Position numbers and translations under genes: made by a program. From assembly GCF_017573505.1 (NCBI RefSeq), contig NZ_JAGEOJ010000004.1:529593-593592 (forward strand): DNA of 64,000 nt, written 5' to 3'. Source of the DNA: Actinomadura barringtoniae (lineage in GTDB: Bacteria; Actinomycetota; Actinomycetes; Streptosporangiales; Streptosporangiaceae). The notes under the pieces were generated by a model. The model was not told the origin of the DNA and searched no databases. It saw only the letters and a list, made by a program, of their open reading frames with translations. This document shows positions 1 to 8,737 of this stretch, piece by piece (within the stretch, counting starts at the first letter, position 1; the number at the start of each line of letters is the position of its first letter).

Positions 1-721
1 GGGCGATGACGAAGCCGTCGCCGCGCGGGCCCAGCAGGTTGTCGGCCGGGACGCGGACGTCGTCGTAGGCGACCTCGTAGTGGCCGCCATGCAGCCCGAG
101 GACGGGCGTCTCCCGGACGATCCGGTAGCCGGGCGTGTCCGTCGGCACGATGATCATGCTGAACGAGCGGTGCGGCGCTGTCCCCTCGGGCTCGGTCCGG
201 CACATGACCGTGGTGTACGCGGCGTCGGCGGCCCCGGTCGTGAACCACTTGCGGCCGCTGATGACCCAGTGGTCGCCGTCCAAGACGGCCCGCGTGCGGA
301 GCTGCGTGGGGTCGGACCCGGCGGCGTCCGGCTCGGTCATCGCGAAGCTCGGGGACACCTCACCGGCGACCATCGGCGCGAGGTAGCGGTCGCGCCAGCG
401 CGGGCTCGCGTACTTGTGCAGCATCAGCGAGTCCTGGAGCGTGAACGTGCCGAGGGCGAGCTGCCCCCATTCGCTGCGGCCCTGGACCTCGTTGACGTAG
501 ACGTAGTCGAGGAACGGCAGGCCTCCGCCGCCCAGTTCGGCGGGATGACCGAGCGCCCAGAGCCCCTCCTTCTTGGCCTCGTCGCGCAGCCCGAGAAGGG
601 CCTCGCGTGAATCCTCGCCGCCCGCGTTGAGGACGGGCTCGGCGGGTTCAACGCGTTCGGTCATGAACGCGTGAACGGCCTCGCGGACGTCCCGCACCCG
701 TTCCGACACCGGAAAGAGCAT
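1..721 (-). CDS. Acyl-CoA dehydrogenase, C-terminus beyond left edge
   Basis: A flavoprotein that oxidises an acyl-CoA to the 2,3-enoyl-CoA and passes electrons to ETF. The 240 residues present hold the N-terminal helical domain and most of the middle beta domain; FAMTEPDAAGSDPT (about residues 127-139) and RKWFTTGA (about 157-164) are the usual FAD/substrate segments. The C-terminal domain with the catalytic base lies outside the window. The ATG at 721 shares its A with the stop of the upstream gene (TGATG) and has GGGGAGGG before it, which settles the start. It is the last visible gene of a minus-strand catabolic operon. The acyl substrate cannot be read from the sequence. Confidence 0.9.
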   Translation of the reverse strand, partial: MLFPVSERVRDVREAVHAFMTERVEPAEPVLNAGGEDSREALLGLRDEAKKEGLWALGHPAELGGGGLPFLDYVYVNEVQGRSEWGQLALGTFTLQDSLMLHKYASPRWRDRYLAPMVAGEVSPSFAMTEPDAAGSDPTQLRTRAVLDGDHWVISGRKWFTTGAADAAYTTVMCRTEPEGTAPHRSFSMIIVPTDTPGYRIVRETPVLGLHGGHYEVAYDDVRVPADNLLGPRGDGFVIA

Positions 722-1362
722 CAGCCCTCCCCGGAGAGGTCGGCGGAGATGTCGCGGTCGCCGTAGCCCTCGGGGGCCGCGACCTCGACGACGGGTTCGG
801 GGTGGTCGTCGAACTCCAGCCGGAGGGCCCGCGCCATCGTCGCGTGCATGTCGTACATGCACGTGATGTAGGTGAGCTGCAGGATCTCCTTGTCGGACAG
901 CTCTTCCTGGAGGATCGCGAAGACCGCGTCCGGCACGCGGCCGCCGTCCAGAACGAGCCCGTCGGTATAGGCGAGAACGGCGCGTTCCAGCCGCGAATAG
1001 CAGTCGGCCGTCTGCCAGTGCGGAATGGACTCGATCCGTTCCTCCGACATGCCGAGCGCCCGCATCTGCTTGCAGTGCTGCGAGAAGACGAACTGGCTGC
1101 CGCGTGCCCAACCGGCCCGGCACTGCCCGAGCTCGCGGAGTACGGGGTCCAGCTCGGCGTTCCGGTAGAGGGCGAAACCGCGTACGGCGTGCCGGAACAC
1201 GTCCGGGGACTGGGCGAAGACCGTCCACCAGTCGCCGGGCGAACCGGTCGCGGTGCCGTGGTCGACGGCCGGGTCCCGGTCGGGTGCGAAGAGGTTGTCG
1301 TAGAAGAAGAGGATCTTCTCGTCGGTGACCTCGGCGCGGGGGATCTCACGCAGACGCGGCAT
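721..1362 (-). CDS. Carboxymuconolactone decarboxylase/AhpD-family protein
   Basis: A 213-residue protein of the carboxymuconolactone decarboxylase fold. The central helical segment around WARGSQFVFSQHCKQMRALG (about residues 84-103) is the family's active-site region; a single Cys sits there instead of the CxxC of peroxidatic AhpD, so a redox role is not assured. It overlaps the upstream VOC gene by 17 bases and abuts the acyl-CoA dehydrogenase, so it is translationally coupled in the operon. Such proteins often accompany aromatic or steroid side-chain breakdown genes, but the substrate here is unknown. Confidence 0.8.
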   Translation of the reverse strand: MPRLREIPRAEVTDEKILFFYDNLFAPDRDPAVDHGTATGSPGDWWTVFAQSPDVFRHAVRGFALYRNAELDPVLRELGQCRAGWARGSQFVFSQHCKQMRALGMSEERIESIPHWQTADCYSRLERAVLAYTDGLVLDGGRVPDAVFAILQEELSDKEILQLTYITCMYDMHATMARALRLEFDDHPEPVVEVAAPEGYGDRDISADLSGEG

Positions 1363-1945
1363 GCTGCTGCTCCTTGGTCGCGGTGCGGCGGTCCGTGGCG
1401 ACGGTCCGGTCGGCGGAGGTCTTCGGCTCGTGCGAGACGTCGGAGCCCGTGAACGTGCGGGTCCAGCAGGCGAACTCCAGGAGGATCCCGTCCGGGTCCT
1501 GGAAGTAGAACGACCGGACGAACACCCCGTCGTACATGTCGCGGGACACTCCGAACGCGCTGTCGTCGTGGTTGAGGATCGGGCTGACCGCGACCCCCTT
1601 CTCCTTGAGGCGCCGCCGGTAGTCCTCGAACTTCTCCACCGGAACGTGGAACGCGACGTGGTTCATCGACCCGACGGCGCTGAGCATCTCGCCCTGTTCG
1701 GGGCGGGTCCTCGGCGCGGAGACGCCGGGCACGGCGTCCGGCGCGTCCGGGAACCAGAAGAACGCCACGCAGTCGCCGCCGCCGCAGTCGAAGAAGAAGT
1801 GCTGGCCCATGCCGTTCGGCAGGTCCAGCGTCTTGATCAGCGGCATGCCGAGGACGCCCGAGTAGAAGTCGATCGTCTGCTTCATGTCGGACGAGACCAG
1901 GGCGAGGTGGTTGATGCCACCGAGCTCGAACTCGGTGTTGGTCAT
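1346..1945 (-). CDS. VOC-family (glyoxalase/extradiol dioxygenase-like) protein
   Basis: A 199-residue vicinal-oxygen-chelate protein with two beta-alpha-beta-beta-beta modules. Likely metal ligands are the His of INHLAL (residue 13), the His of NHVAFHV in the second module and the Glu of GILLEFACW. The ATG at 1945 forms an ATGA overlap with the stop of the acyl-CoA ligase gene and has AGGAGGT at the right distance, so the longer upstream open frame is not used. Position in the acyl-CoA operon suggests a ring- or adduct-processing step. Dioxygenase, lyase and isomerase roles cannot be separated by sequence alone. Confidence 0.82.
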   Translation of the reverse strand: MTNTEFELGGINHLALVSSDMKQTIDFYSGVLGMPLIKTLDLPNGMGQHFFFDCGGGDCVAFFWFPDAPDAVPGVSAPRTRPEQGEMLSAVGSMNHVAFHVPVEKFEDYRRRLKEKGVAVSPILNHDDSAFGVSRDMYDGVFVRSFYFQDPDGILLEFACWTRTFTGSDVSHEPKTSADRTVATDRRTATKEQQHAASA

Positions 1946-3480
1946 GAGACCTCCTTGTAGAGGGAGCGAAGGTCGCGCTTGAGGACCTTGCCTGCGACGT
2001 TGCGCGGGAGCTCGGCGACGAGCTCGACGCGGCGCGGGACCTTGTAGCCGCCCAGGTGCTCGCGGGCGAACGCGATGATCTCCTCGGCGGTCGTGGCTGC
2101 GTCGATCATGGCGGCGTCCGGCCGCAGCACGACGGCGGCGCACACCGCCTCGCCCCAGCGCGGGTCGGGGACGCCGAAGACGGCGGCGTCCGCGATCGAC
2201 GGGTGGCGGTAGAGGACCTGCTCGACCTCGCGGGACGCGACGTTCTCGCCACCCGTGATGATCATGTCCTTGATCCGGTCGACGATGTAGACCATGCCCT
2301 CGTCGTCGCGGCGGACGACGTCGCCCGTACGGAACCAGCCGTCCTGGAACGCTGCCCCGGTCAGCTCGGGCTCGCGCCAGTACCCGCTCATCACCTGGTC
2401 GCAGCGGACGATCATCTCTCCCGGCTCGCCGGGGGCGACGTCACGGAAGCCGTCGTCCACGATCCGGATGTCGGCCATGTCCATGACGCGCCCGGCGGCG
2501 GCGAGCAGGTGGGCCTCGCCCGCCGCGGCGCGGCGGTGCTCGGCGATCCCGAAGTACAGGATGTTGCCGCCCGTCTCGCTCATCCCGAAGCCCTGGTAGA
2601 AGTCGCAGCCGAGCACGTCCATGCCGCGCCGCAGTACCTCGGCGGGGATCGCGGACGCCCCGTACCCGATGGCCTCCAGCGTGCCGAGGTCGCGGTCCTC
2701 GATCCCGGGATGGCTCAGCAGGAACGCGATCATCGTCGGCGCGAGCCCGGTCTGCGTGACCTTCCAGTCGGCGACCAGGCGCAGGAACGTCTCGTTGTCG
2801 TACGCGCGGACGATGCCGACGGTCGCCTGGCGCATGTGGTTGACCAGCACCGCGTACCCGCCGACATGGCAGAGCGGGAAGCAGAACAGGAAGACCGAGC
2901 CGTCCGGGATCTCCCACTGCGCGGCCGAGCCGATCACCCCGGTGACCAGGTTCCGGTGGCTGAGCATGACGCCCTTGGGCTTGCCGGTCGTCCCGCTGGT
3001 GTAGACGAGCCAGGCGAGCGAGTCCTCGTCCGGGCGGGGCGGCTCGGCGAACGAGGCGCCCGCGAGCAGGTCGGCGAACGAGCGGTCGCCGCCGCCGTCC
3101 AGCCCCACGACGACCTTCACCCCGGGCATCTCGTGCCGGCGCTCGGTCATCGCCTCGACGTACTCGCCGCTCACGATCAGCACGGACGCCTGCGCGTGCT
3201 CGACCAGCGCGGTGATCTCCGACGGGTGGAGCCGGTGGTTGAGGAACGTCAGCGCCATCCCGGCGCCGGGGACGCCGTAGTAGAGGTCGATGTACTCGGG
3301 CCGGTTCGCGGACAGGACCGCCACCCGTTCGCCCGGCGCGGCGATCGCGAGCAGGGCGTTGGCGGTGGTCCGGACCCGGTCCCGCAGGTCCGCGAAGGTG
3401 ATCACCTGGTCCTCGAACCTGAGCGCGGCGCGGCCGGGGTACTTGCGGGCCGCGTACTCCACGATGTCGCTGATCAGCAT
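1942..3480 (-). CDS. Acyl-CoA synthetase (AMP-binding, FadD-like)
   Basis: An ATP-dependent ligase that activates a carboxylic acid to its CoA thioester by way of an acyl-adenylate. Visible motifs in order are the phosphate loop YTSGTTGKPKG (about residues 160-170), GYGASAIP, FGMSETGG, the GWFRTGDVV motif, the hinge DRIKDMIITGGENV and the C-terminal adenylation lysine in NVAGKVLKRDL. The 512-residue length from ATG 3480 is usual for the family. An in-frame ATG at 3525 lies inside the TetR-type dyad at 3508..3532, which argues against it. First gene of the operon running leftwards; probably controlled by the divergent TetR. Confidence 0.92.
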   Translation of the reverse strand: MLISDIVEYAARKYPGRAALRFEDQVITFADLRDRVRTTANALLAIAAPGERVAVLSANRPEYIDLYYGVPGAGMALTFLNHRLHPSEITALVEHAQASVLIVSGEYVEAMTERRHEMPGVKVVVGLDGGGDRSFADLLAGASFAEPPRPDEDSLAWLVYTSGTTGKPKGVMLSHRNLVTGVIGSAAQWEIPDGSVFLFCFPLCHVGGYAVLVNHMRQATVGIVRAYDNETFLRLVADWKVTQTGLAPTMIAFLLSHPGIEDRDLGTLEAIGYGASAIPAEVLRRGMDVLGCDFYQGFGMSETGGNILYFGIAEHRRAAAGEAHLLAAAGRVMDMADIRIVDDGFRDVAPGEPGEMIVRCDQVMSGYWREPELTGAAFQDGWFRTGDVVRRDDEGMVYIVDRIKDMIITGGENVASREVEQVLYRHPSIADAAVFGVPDPRWGEAVCAAVVLRPDAAMIDAATTAEEIIAFAREHLGGYKVPRRVELVAELPRNVAGKVLKRDLRSLYKEVS

Positions 3481-3507
3481 GGCCGTCCCGGCATGGCGCC
3501 GCCTCCA

Positions 3508-3532
3508 AGTTGACTTGACAGTCATATCAACT
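3508..3532. promoter_or_regulatory. TetR-type operator dyad
   Basis: An interrupted inverted repeat of 25 bases with arms AGTTGA and TCAACT and an inner TGACAGTCA dyad. It lies between the acyl-CoA ligase (start 3480, minus) and the TetR gene (start 3620, plus), the usual place for an autoregulated divergent operator. The dyad is seen; its binding by the TetR is inferred. Confidence 0.6.
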
Positions 3533-3619
3533 TTGTCCGATGCTCGGATCCTGGACCTGGGAGGATCGGGCTGTCAACCCCGCAAGCGGGCCGTCGACCC
3601 ACGAAAGGACACACGCCCC

Positions 3620-4270
3620 ATGACCGACACGGGCGCCGGCGAGGGCACGCACACGCCGCTCACCGAACGCGGCACCCGCACCAGGGAACGCCTGATCGCC
3701 GCGGCGCGCGAGGTCTTCGAGCAGCGCGGGTTCCTCGACACCCGGGTCTCGCACATCACCCGGCACGCCAAGGTCGCCTACGGCTCCTTCTATACCTACT
3801 TCCCGTCCAAAGAGGCCGTCTTCCTGGAGGTCGCCGACCGCCTCTTCGAGGACATGACGCAGTCCTCCCCCGTCCCGCCCGACCCTGAATCCTCGCCCGC
3901 CGACGCGTCGCCCGCCGCCCGTATCCGCCGCGCCAACCGCGCCTACTACGAGGCGTACCTGCGCAACGCGAAGATGATGGCGATCGTCGAGCAGGTCGCG
4001 ACGTTCAACGAGGAGTTCCAGGAGATGCGGCGCAAGCATCGCGCCGTGTCCGTCGGACGTTCCGCCAAGGCGATCGAGCGCTGGCAGCGCGCCGGGCTGG
4101 TCGCCCAGGATCTCGACCCCGAAATGACGGCCCGCGCGCTCGCCGCGATGGTCGACCACTCCCTGTACCTCTGGCTCGTCCAGGGCGACGACCCGCCCGC
4201 CACCGAACGCCTCCTGGACACCCTGGACACCCTCAACGTGAGGGCCCTCGGCCTGCCGCCCACCCCCTGA
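3620..4270 (+). CDS. TetR/AcrR-family transcriptional regulator
   Basis: A 216-residue regulator with an N-terminal TetR helix-turn-helix (TRERLIAAAREVFEQRGFLD, then the recognition helix near YGSFYTYFPSKEAVFLEV) and an all-helical ligand domain. The ATG at 3620 follows CGAAAGGAC and fits the family's start just before the HTH; the longer upstream frame runs through the promoter. It is divergent from the acyl-CoA ligase operon and followed after 33 bases by a SnoaL-like gene, so it probably represses both directions until an acyl-CoA or related ligand binds. The ligand is inferred only from context. Confidence 0.9.
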   Translation: MTDTGAGEGTHTPLTERGTRTRERLIAAAREVFEQRGFLDTRVSHITRHAKVAYGSFYTYFPSKEAVFLEVADRLFEDMTQSSPVPPDPESSPADASPAARIRRANRAYYEAYLRNAKMMAIVEQVATFNEEFQEMRRKHRAVSVGRSAKAIERWQRAGLVAQDLDPEMTARALAAMVDHSLYLWLVQGDDPPATERLLDTLDTLNVRALGLPPTP

Positions 4271-4303
4271 CTCCCACTCCCCTGACTCCGCGAAGGAGAC
4301 GCC

Positions 4304-4720
4304 GTGCACGAGGAACTCGCCGACCGGTTCATGACCGCCATCGTCGGCGGCGACGTGGAGACCCTGCGCTCCCTCTACGCCCCCGGCGCCCTGATCTGGC
4401 ACAACGGCGACGGCCCTGGCGGCGGCGACGAGCAGGGCGTGGACGACAACCTCCGCACGCTGCGTTGGCTGGCCCGCAACCTGAACGACTTCCGGTACGA
4501 GGAGATCCGGCGCGACACGCTGCCCGACGGCTACGTCCAGCGGCACGTCCTGCGCGGCACGCTGCCGGACGACTCCGGGACGCGCATCGAGATGGCGACC
4601 TGCCTCTTCGTCACGGTGAACGCCGACGGCCTGATCGCGCGCATCGAGGAGTACGCCGACACTCGCGGCAGCGATCCGCTGCGCGAACTCGCCGCCGCCC
4701 AGCGCGCCGCCCGCGCATGA
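4304..4720 (+). CDS. SnoaL-like / NTF2-fold protein
   Basis: A 138-residue protein with the cone-shaped NTF2/SnoaL pattern: an N-terminal helix (ELADRFMTAIVGGDVETLRS), the segment YAPGALIWHNGDG, and a C-terminal strand DGLIARIEEYADT. The family includes small-molecule isomerases, cyclases and ketosteroid isomerase-like enzymes as well as non-enzymes. GTG start at 4304 has AAGGAG seven bases upstream. The stop overlaps the next start as ATGA, so it is cotranslated with the phosphotransferase-like gene. Function beyond the fold is not known. Confidence 0.8.
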   Translation: MHEELADRFMTAIVGGDVETLRSLYAPGALIWHNGDGPGGGDEQGVDDNLRTLRWLARNLNDFRYEEIRRDTLPDGYVQRHVLRGTLPDDSGTRIEMATCLFVTVNADGLIARIEEYADTRGSDPLRELAAAQRAARA

Positions 4721-6030
4721 CCACGCTGGACGCCGCCCTCACCGCGCTGCTGTCCGCGAACGTGACGGACCTGCGCCGCCTGTCAGGTGGAGCGAGCCGT
4801 GAGACCTGGTCGTTCACCGCGGACGGCCGCCCGCTCATCCTGCGCCGCGACCCGCCCGCGTCCCCCGATCCCACCGCGATGGCCCGCGAGGCCGCGCTCC
4901 TGGCCTCCGCCGCCCGGGCCGGTGTCCCCGTTCCCGCTCTGGTGCGCCACGGCGACGCGCTGGACGGCTCGCCGTACCTGATCATGGAACGGCTGGACGG
5001 CGAGACCATCCCCCGGCGGCTGCTGCGCGATGACCGGTTCGCCGAGGCCAGGCCCCGCCTCGCCAGGGAACTCGGCGGCATCCTCGCCCGCCTCCACACG
5101 ATGTCCCCCGTTCCCGACCTGCCGGACGAGGACCCGCTCACCGCGCTCAGCGCCCAGTACGAGGCGTTCGAGGAGCCCCGTCCCGCGGTCGAACTCGCGC
5201 TCCGCCACCTGGCCGACCGCCGCCCGCCGACCTCCGCCCGGCGGTCGGTCGTCCACGGCGACTTCCGCAACGGCAACCTGATGATCGACCCCACCGGCGT
5301 CACGGGTGTCCTGGACTGGGAACTGGCCCACCTGGGCGACCCCGCCGAGGACCTCGGCTGGCTCTGCGTCAAGGCCTGGCGGTTCGGCTCGCCCCATCCG
5401 GTCGGCGGCTTCGGCACCCGCGACGATCTCCTCGACGGCTACGCCGCGGCCGGCGGCACCCCGCCCACCCCCGAAGAACTCCACTGGTGGGAGGTCTACG
5501 GCACCCTCCGCTGGACGATCCTGTGCCGCCACCAGGCCGAGCGCTTCCTCAGCGGCTCCGATCCGTCCATCGAGTACGCCGTGCTGGGCCGCAAGGTCTG
5601 CGAGCAGGAACACGACCTCCTCCTGTCCCTCGGCCTGACGTCCCCGATGTCCGTCCCGGACCCGCTGGACGCCGCCCCGGCGAGCGACGCTCCCCCGCAC
5701 GACCTGCCCAACGCGTCCACTCTCCTGGACGCCGTGGGCACGTTCCTCCTCGAAGCCGAGCAACCCGACGACCGCCTGCGCTTTCACGCACGCGTCGCCG
5801 CGTCCGCCCTCCGGATAGCCCGCCGCGAAGCGCTCCTGGGCGAAGCCCACAAGGCCGCCCACCAGGGACGCCTCCAGTCCCTCGGCTGCAAGACCGAGGC
5901 CGAGCTGGCACTGGCCGTCCGCGAAGGCACCCTGGACGACCGCATCGACGAGGTCATCGAAGCGATCCGCGCCACGACCATCGACAAGCTCACCGTCGCC
6001 AACCCCCGCCACCTGGCCATCCCCGCCTAG
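4717..6030 (+). CDS. Aminoglycoside-phosphotransferase-fold kinase fused to DUF6285
   Basis: A 437-residue two-domain protein. Residues 1-310 are an APH/choline-kinase-type phosphotransferase: GGASRET loop near 24-30, Brenner motif HGDFRNGN at 180-187 and metal-binding Asp at 200 (VLDWELAHLGDP). These ACAD10/11-like kinases usually sit beside acyl-CoA dehydrogenase genes, as here. Residues about 328-437 (from DLPNASTLLDAV to the C-terminus) match DUF6285, normally a separate short protein encoded next door. No stop or frame change occurs between the parts, so this is a true fusion. Substrate unknown; a hydroxyacyl-CoA or hydroxy-acid is plausible. Confidence 0.85.
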   Translation: MTTLDAALTALLSANVTDLRRLSGGASRETWSFTADGRPLILRRDPPASPDPTAMAREAALLASAARAGVPVPALVRHGDALDGSPYLIMERLDGETIPRRLLRDDRFAEARPRLARELGGILARLHTMSPVPDLPDEDPLTALSAQYEAFEEPRPAVELALRHLADRRPPTSARRSVVHGDFRNGNLMIDPTGVTGVLDWELAHLGDPAEDLGWLCVKAWRFGSPHPVGGFGTRDDLLDGYAAAGGTPPTPEELHWWEVYGTLRWTILCRHQAERFLSGSDPSIEYAVLGRKVCEQEHDLLLSLGLTSPMSVPDPLDAAPASDAPPHDLPNASTLLDAVGTFLLEAEQPDDRLRFHARVAASALRIARREALLGEAHKAAHQGRLQSLGCKTEAELALAVREGTLDDRIDEVIEAIRATTIDKLTVANPRHLAIPA

Positions 6031-6069
6031 CCCCGTTGCGCGGCCGGAACGGTCCGCCTGACGCCACTC

Positions 6070-6594
6070 TCAGGCGGCGATGTTCACGGCCGGCCGGGGC
6101 GTGGCCGTCAGTCGCCGGGACCGCACGGCCAGGAAGATCATGACGGCGGGGATGAGGAGGTCGGTGACCAGGACGCCGCCGGTGTTTCCGGGGGCGTGGT
6201 CGCCGCCCGCGAACCACTGGTAGACGTGGCCGACGATGGCTCCCCACAGGAACATCCCGCCGCCGAGCCCGATGGTGATGCGCTCGCGCGCGGACGCCGA
6301 GGCGGCCCGGAATCCCATGACGGCCAGCCCGAGGTTGGCGAAGGCGATCTCGAACATGAAGGGCGTCCGGTGGAAGCCGATCGCGGTGGCCATGGTGTCC
6401 GGGAAGACGAGGAACGCGACCGTCATCCAGAGGCTGCCGATGCCGAAGGCGCCGATGGCCCACCAGCGCTGCCAGATCTCCAGCCGTTCCTGGGGTGAGG
6501 CGGCGTGGCGAGCCCGCACGAACGCGCCGATGGCCGGGACCACGATCCAGACCAGGGGGAATGCCGACTGAGCGGTGAAGCTGATGGTGTTCAT
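6070..6594 (-). CDS. DUF6790-type four-helix membrane protein
   Basis: A 174-residue integral membrane protein with about four hydrophobic segments (FPLVWIVVPAIGAFV; the stretch around GIGSLWMTVAFLVF; GLGGGMFLWGAIVGHV; LLIPAVMIFLAV). It matches the small DUF6790 family, whose function is unknown. It is transcribed away from a MarR regulator 57 bases off, with a perfect 12-base palindrome between, so it is probably that regulator's target. No signal peptide or enzymatic motif is seen. Confidence 0.72.
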   Translation of the reverse strand: MNTISFTAQSAFPLVWIVVPAIGAFVRARHAASPQERLEIWQRWWAIGAFGIGSLWMTVAFLVFPDTMATAIGFHRTPFMFEIAFANLGLAVMGFRAASASARERITIGLGGGMFLWGAIVGHVYQWFAGGDHAPGNTGGVLVTDLLIPAVMIFLAVRSRRLTATPRPAVNIAA

Positions 6595-6611
6595 GGCTTC
6601 AATCTTGCATG

Positions 6612-6623
6612 GTTAATATTAAC
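6612..6623. promoter_or_regulatory. Palindromic operator, probably MarR
   Basis: GTTAATATTAAC is a perfect 12-base palindrome in an AT-rich patch of a 70% GC window. It lies in the 57-base gap between the DUF6790 gene and the MarR gene, where it overlaps likely promoter elements of both. Confidence 0.6.
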
Positions 6624-6650
6624 TCGTCAACACTCTGCTAAGCTGCGGCC

Positions 6651-7070
6651 ATGGACGAGGGACTCGCAGACCTGCTGCACCGCGTGGTCATGCTGATAGG
6701 CGAGGCGGCCCGGCGGCGCACCGACGATCGGGACGGCCTGACCTACAGCCAGATGCGGCTGCTGGGCACGCTGGAGGACATCGAGCCCGCGACGCAGCAC
6801 CAGCTGGCGCAGGCGATGTCGGTGTCCGACCCGGCGATCAGCCGAGCGCTCCGACCGCTCGAGGCGAACGGCATGGTCCGGGTCACCATCGACCCCGAAC
6901 ACGCCCGCCGGCGGCTGGTCCGCCTCACCGAGGCCGGCCGGAAAGCCTTCCACACCGAAGGAAAGCCGCTCCACGACGAGTTCCGTGCCGCACTGATCGC
7001 GGCCGGCTTCCCCTACGAGCGCTACCTGGAGGACACCCTCCGCCTGGCCGAGCTCCTCGCACCCGACTAA
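6651..7070 (+). CDS. MarR-family transcriptional regulator
   Basis: A 139-residue winged-helix regulator. The wHTH spans about residues 25-95: LTYSQMRLLGTL, then the recognition region ATQHQLAQAMSVSDPAISRA and the wing VRVTIDPEHARRRLVRLT. N- and C-terminal helices would form the dimer interface. ATG at 6651 is the only sensible start. It is divergent from the DUF6790 membrane protein and convergent with the SDR gene; its stop overlaps that gene's stop by four bases. Likely an autorepressor answering a small lipophilic ligand. Confidence 0.88.
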   Translation: MDEGLADLLHRVVMLIGEAARRRTDDRDGLTYSQMRLLGTLEDIEPATQHQLAQAMSVSDPAISRALRPLEANGMVRVTIDPEHARRRLVRLTEAGRKAFHTEGKPLHDEFRAALIAAGFPYERYLEDTLRLAELLAPD

Positions 7071-8596
7071 GACCGCCCCACGCGTTCCTCCTCGCGCGAG
7101 GAGTTGTCCGCTGCACGGCGTTCCGCGGTGAGGGTGATGTTGCGCGGCATCCGGCCGAAGATCAGGCTGTGGAACGGGAAGATCGACCACCAGTACAGGT
7201 GACCCAGCAGGCCGTGAGGGTGGAAGAGCGCACGCTGGGTGTAGATGGAGCCCTGGCCGTTGCGATCGGGAGTCACCCGCAACTCCAGCCATGCCAGCCC
7301 GGGGAGACGCATTTCGGCCCGAAGCCGGAGCAGCCGTCGCGACTCGCGGGCCTCGACACGCCAGAAGTCGAGAGAGTCCCCGACGCGCAGCCGCCGCCGG
7401 TCCCGGCGACCGCGACGCAGCCCCACTCCCCCGAAAAGGCTGTCGAGCAGTCCGCGCAGCCGCCATGCCACCGGCAGGGAGTACCAGCCGTTCTCGCCGC
7501 CGATTCCCTCGATCACTTCCCACAACGCCTCGGGCGAGGCAGAGGTGCGCCTGGCCCGGCGATCCTGGTAGAGGCTGCCGCCCGCCCAGTCGGGGTCGGT
7601 GGGCAGCGGGTCGCTCGGCGCGCCCGGTGTCGACGCCGACGACCACCGTGTGGCCACGTCGGCGTCCTGGATCCGCCGGAGCGCCAGGGTGACCGCCCGG
7701 TCGAAACCGGCCAGGCCACCCGGCGGCTCGGGTACGAACTCGGCGATGTCATGCTCCCGGCAGACCACCTCGCTGGTCAGCGACTCCACCAGCGGACGCG
7801 CGATCCCGCTGGGCACCGGCGTGATCAGGCCGACCCACAGACTCGACAGCTTGGGCGACAACACGGGAACCGGCACGATCACCCGCCCGGGCAGCCCAGC
7901 GATGGCCGCGTACCTCAACATCATGTCCCGGTAGGTCAGCACGTCGGGCCCGCCGATGTCGAAGGCCCGATTCACCTCACGCGGCAGCTCGGCGACGCCC
8001 ACCAGATAGCGCAGCACGTCCCGGATCGCGATCGGCTGGATCCGCGAACGCACCCAGCGCGGGGTGACCATGGCCGGAAGCCGTTCGGTCAGATACCGCA
8101 ACATCTCGAACGACGCCGATCCCGATCCGAGAATCACCGCCGCGCGCAGGACCGCCGTCGGAACCCCGGACCGCAGCAGAATGTCGGCCACCTCAGCCCG
8201 CGACTCCAAATGATGCGACAGCCGCCCTCCCGAATACAGACCCCCGAGATAGACCACACGACCCACACCGGCCTTCTGAACGGCGTCCGCGAAATGGTGC
8301 GCCGCCTGCCGATCCCGCTCCGCGAAATCCCCCGCGCCACCGCCCATGGCATGGATCAGGTAATACGCGACGTCGACCCCATCAAGTGCCCCGGGCAACG
8401 TCTCCGGAGCAAGGACATCGCCCCGTACGATCTCCACCTCGCCGGCCCACGGATAATCAGCAAGCTTCTCCGGCCGCCGCACCATGCAGCGCACCCGATA
8501 CCCCGCCGCCAGCAACTCGGGAACGAGCCGACCCCCGATGTATCCCGTCGCCCCGGTCACCAGACACGTCAGCCGTTCCCCCCGAGCACTCCCCAT
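7067..8596 (-). CDS. SDR-family NAD(P)-binding protein with C-terminal DUF2867
   Basis: A 509-residue protein. The N-terminal half is an atypical short-chain dehydrogenase/epimerase fold with the dinucleotide loop GATGYIGGRL close to the start. The C-terminal part (from about SLYQDRRARR) matches DUF2867, an SRPBCC-like hydrophobic-pocket domain usual in this architecture. These proteins may act on lipids or quinones, but no reaction is established. ATG at 8596 places the Rossmann loop where the family has it; an in-frame ATG at 8632 is an alternative. Terminates head-on against the MarR gene. Confidence 0.82.
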   Translation of the reverse strand: MGSARGERLTCLVTGATGYIGGRLVPELLAAGYRVRCMVRRPEKLADYPWAGEVEIVRGDVLAPETLPGALDGVDVAYYLIHAMGGGAGDFAERDRQAAHHFADAVQKAGVGRVVYLGGLYSGGRLSHHLESRAEVADILLRSGVPTAVLRAAVILGSGSASFEMLRYLTERLPAMVTPRWVRSRIQPIAIRDVLRYLVGVAELPREVNRAFDIGGPDVLTYRDMMLRYAAIAGLPGRVIVPVPVLSPKLSSLWVGLITPVPSGIARPLVESLTSEVVCREHDIAEFVPEPPGGLAGFDRAVTLALRRIQDADVATRWSSASTPGAPSDPLPTDPDWAGGSLYQDRRARRTSASPEALWEVIEGIGGENGWYSLPVAWRLRGLLDSLFGGVGLRRGRRDRRRLRVGDSLDFWRVEARESRRLLRLRAEMRLPGLAWLELRVTPDRNGQGSIYTQRALFHPHGLLGHLYWWSIFPFHSLIFGRMPRNITLTAERRAADNSSREEERVGRS

Positions 8597-8737
8597 TCGC
8601 AGGCGATACCCACTTTGCGCCCCCGCACCCATCCCCCAACGCTGACCAACACATCAGAGACCCACTCGATCGCCTTGGGGGCGTTCACCAGGCACCGCAC
8701 CCGCTGCGCGGTGCCTGGTTTCGCGCTTCGGCGACCG

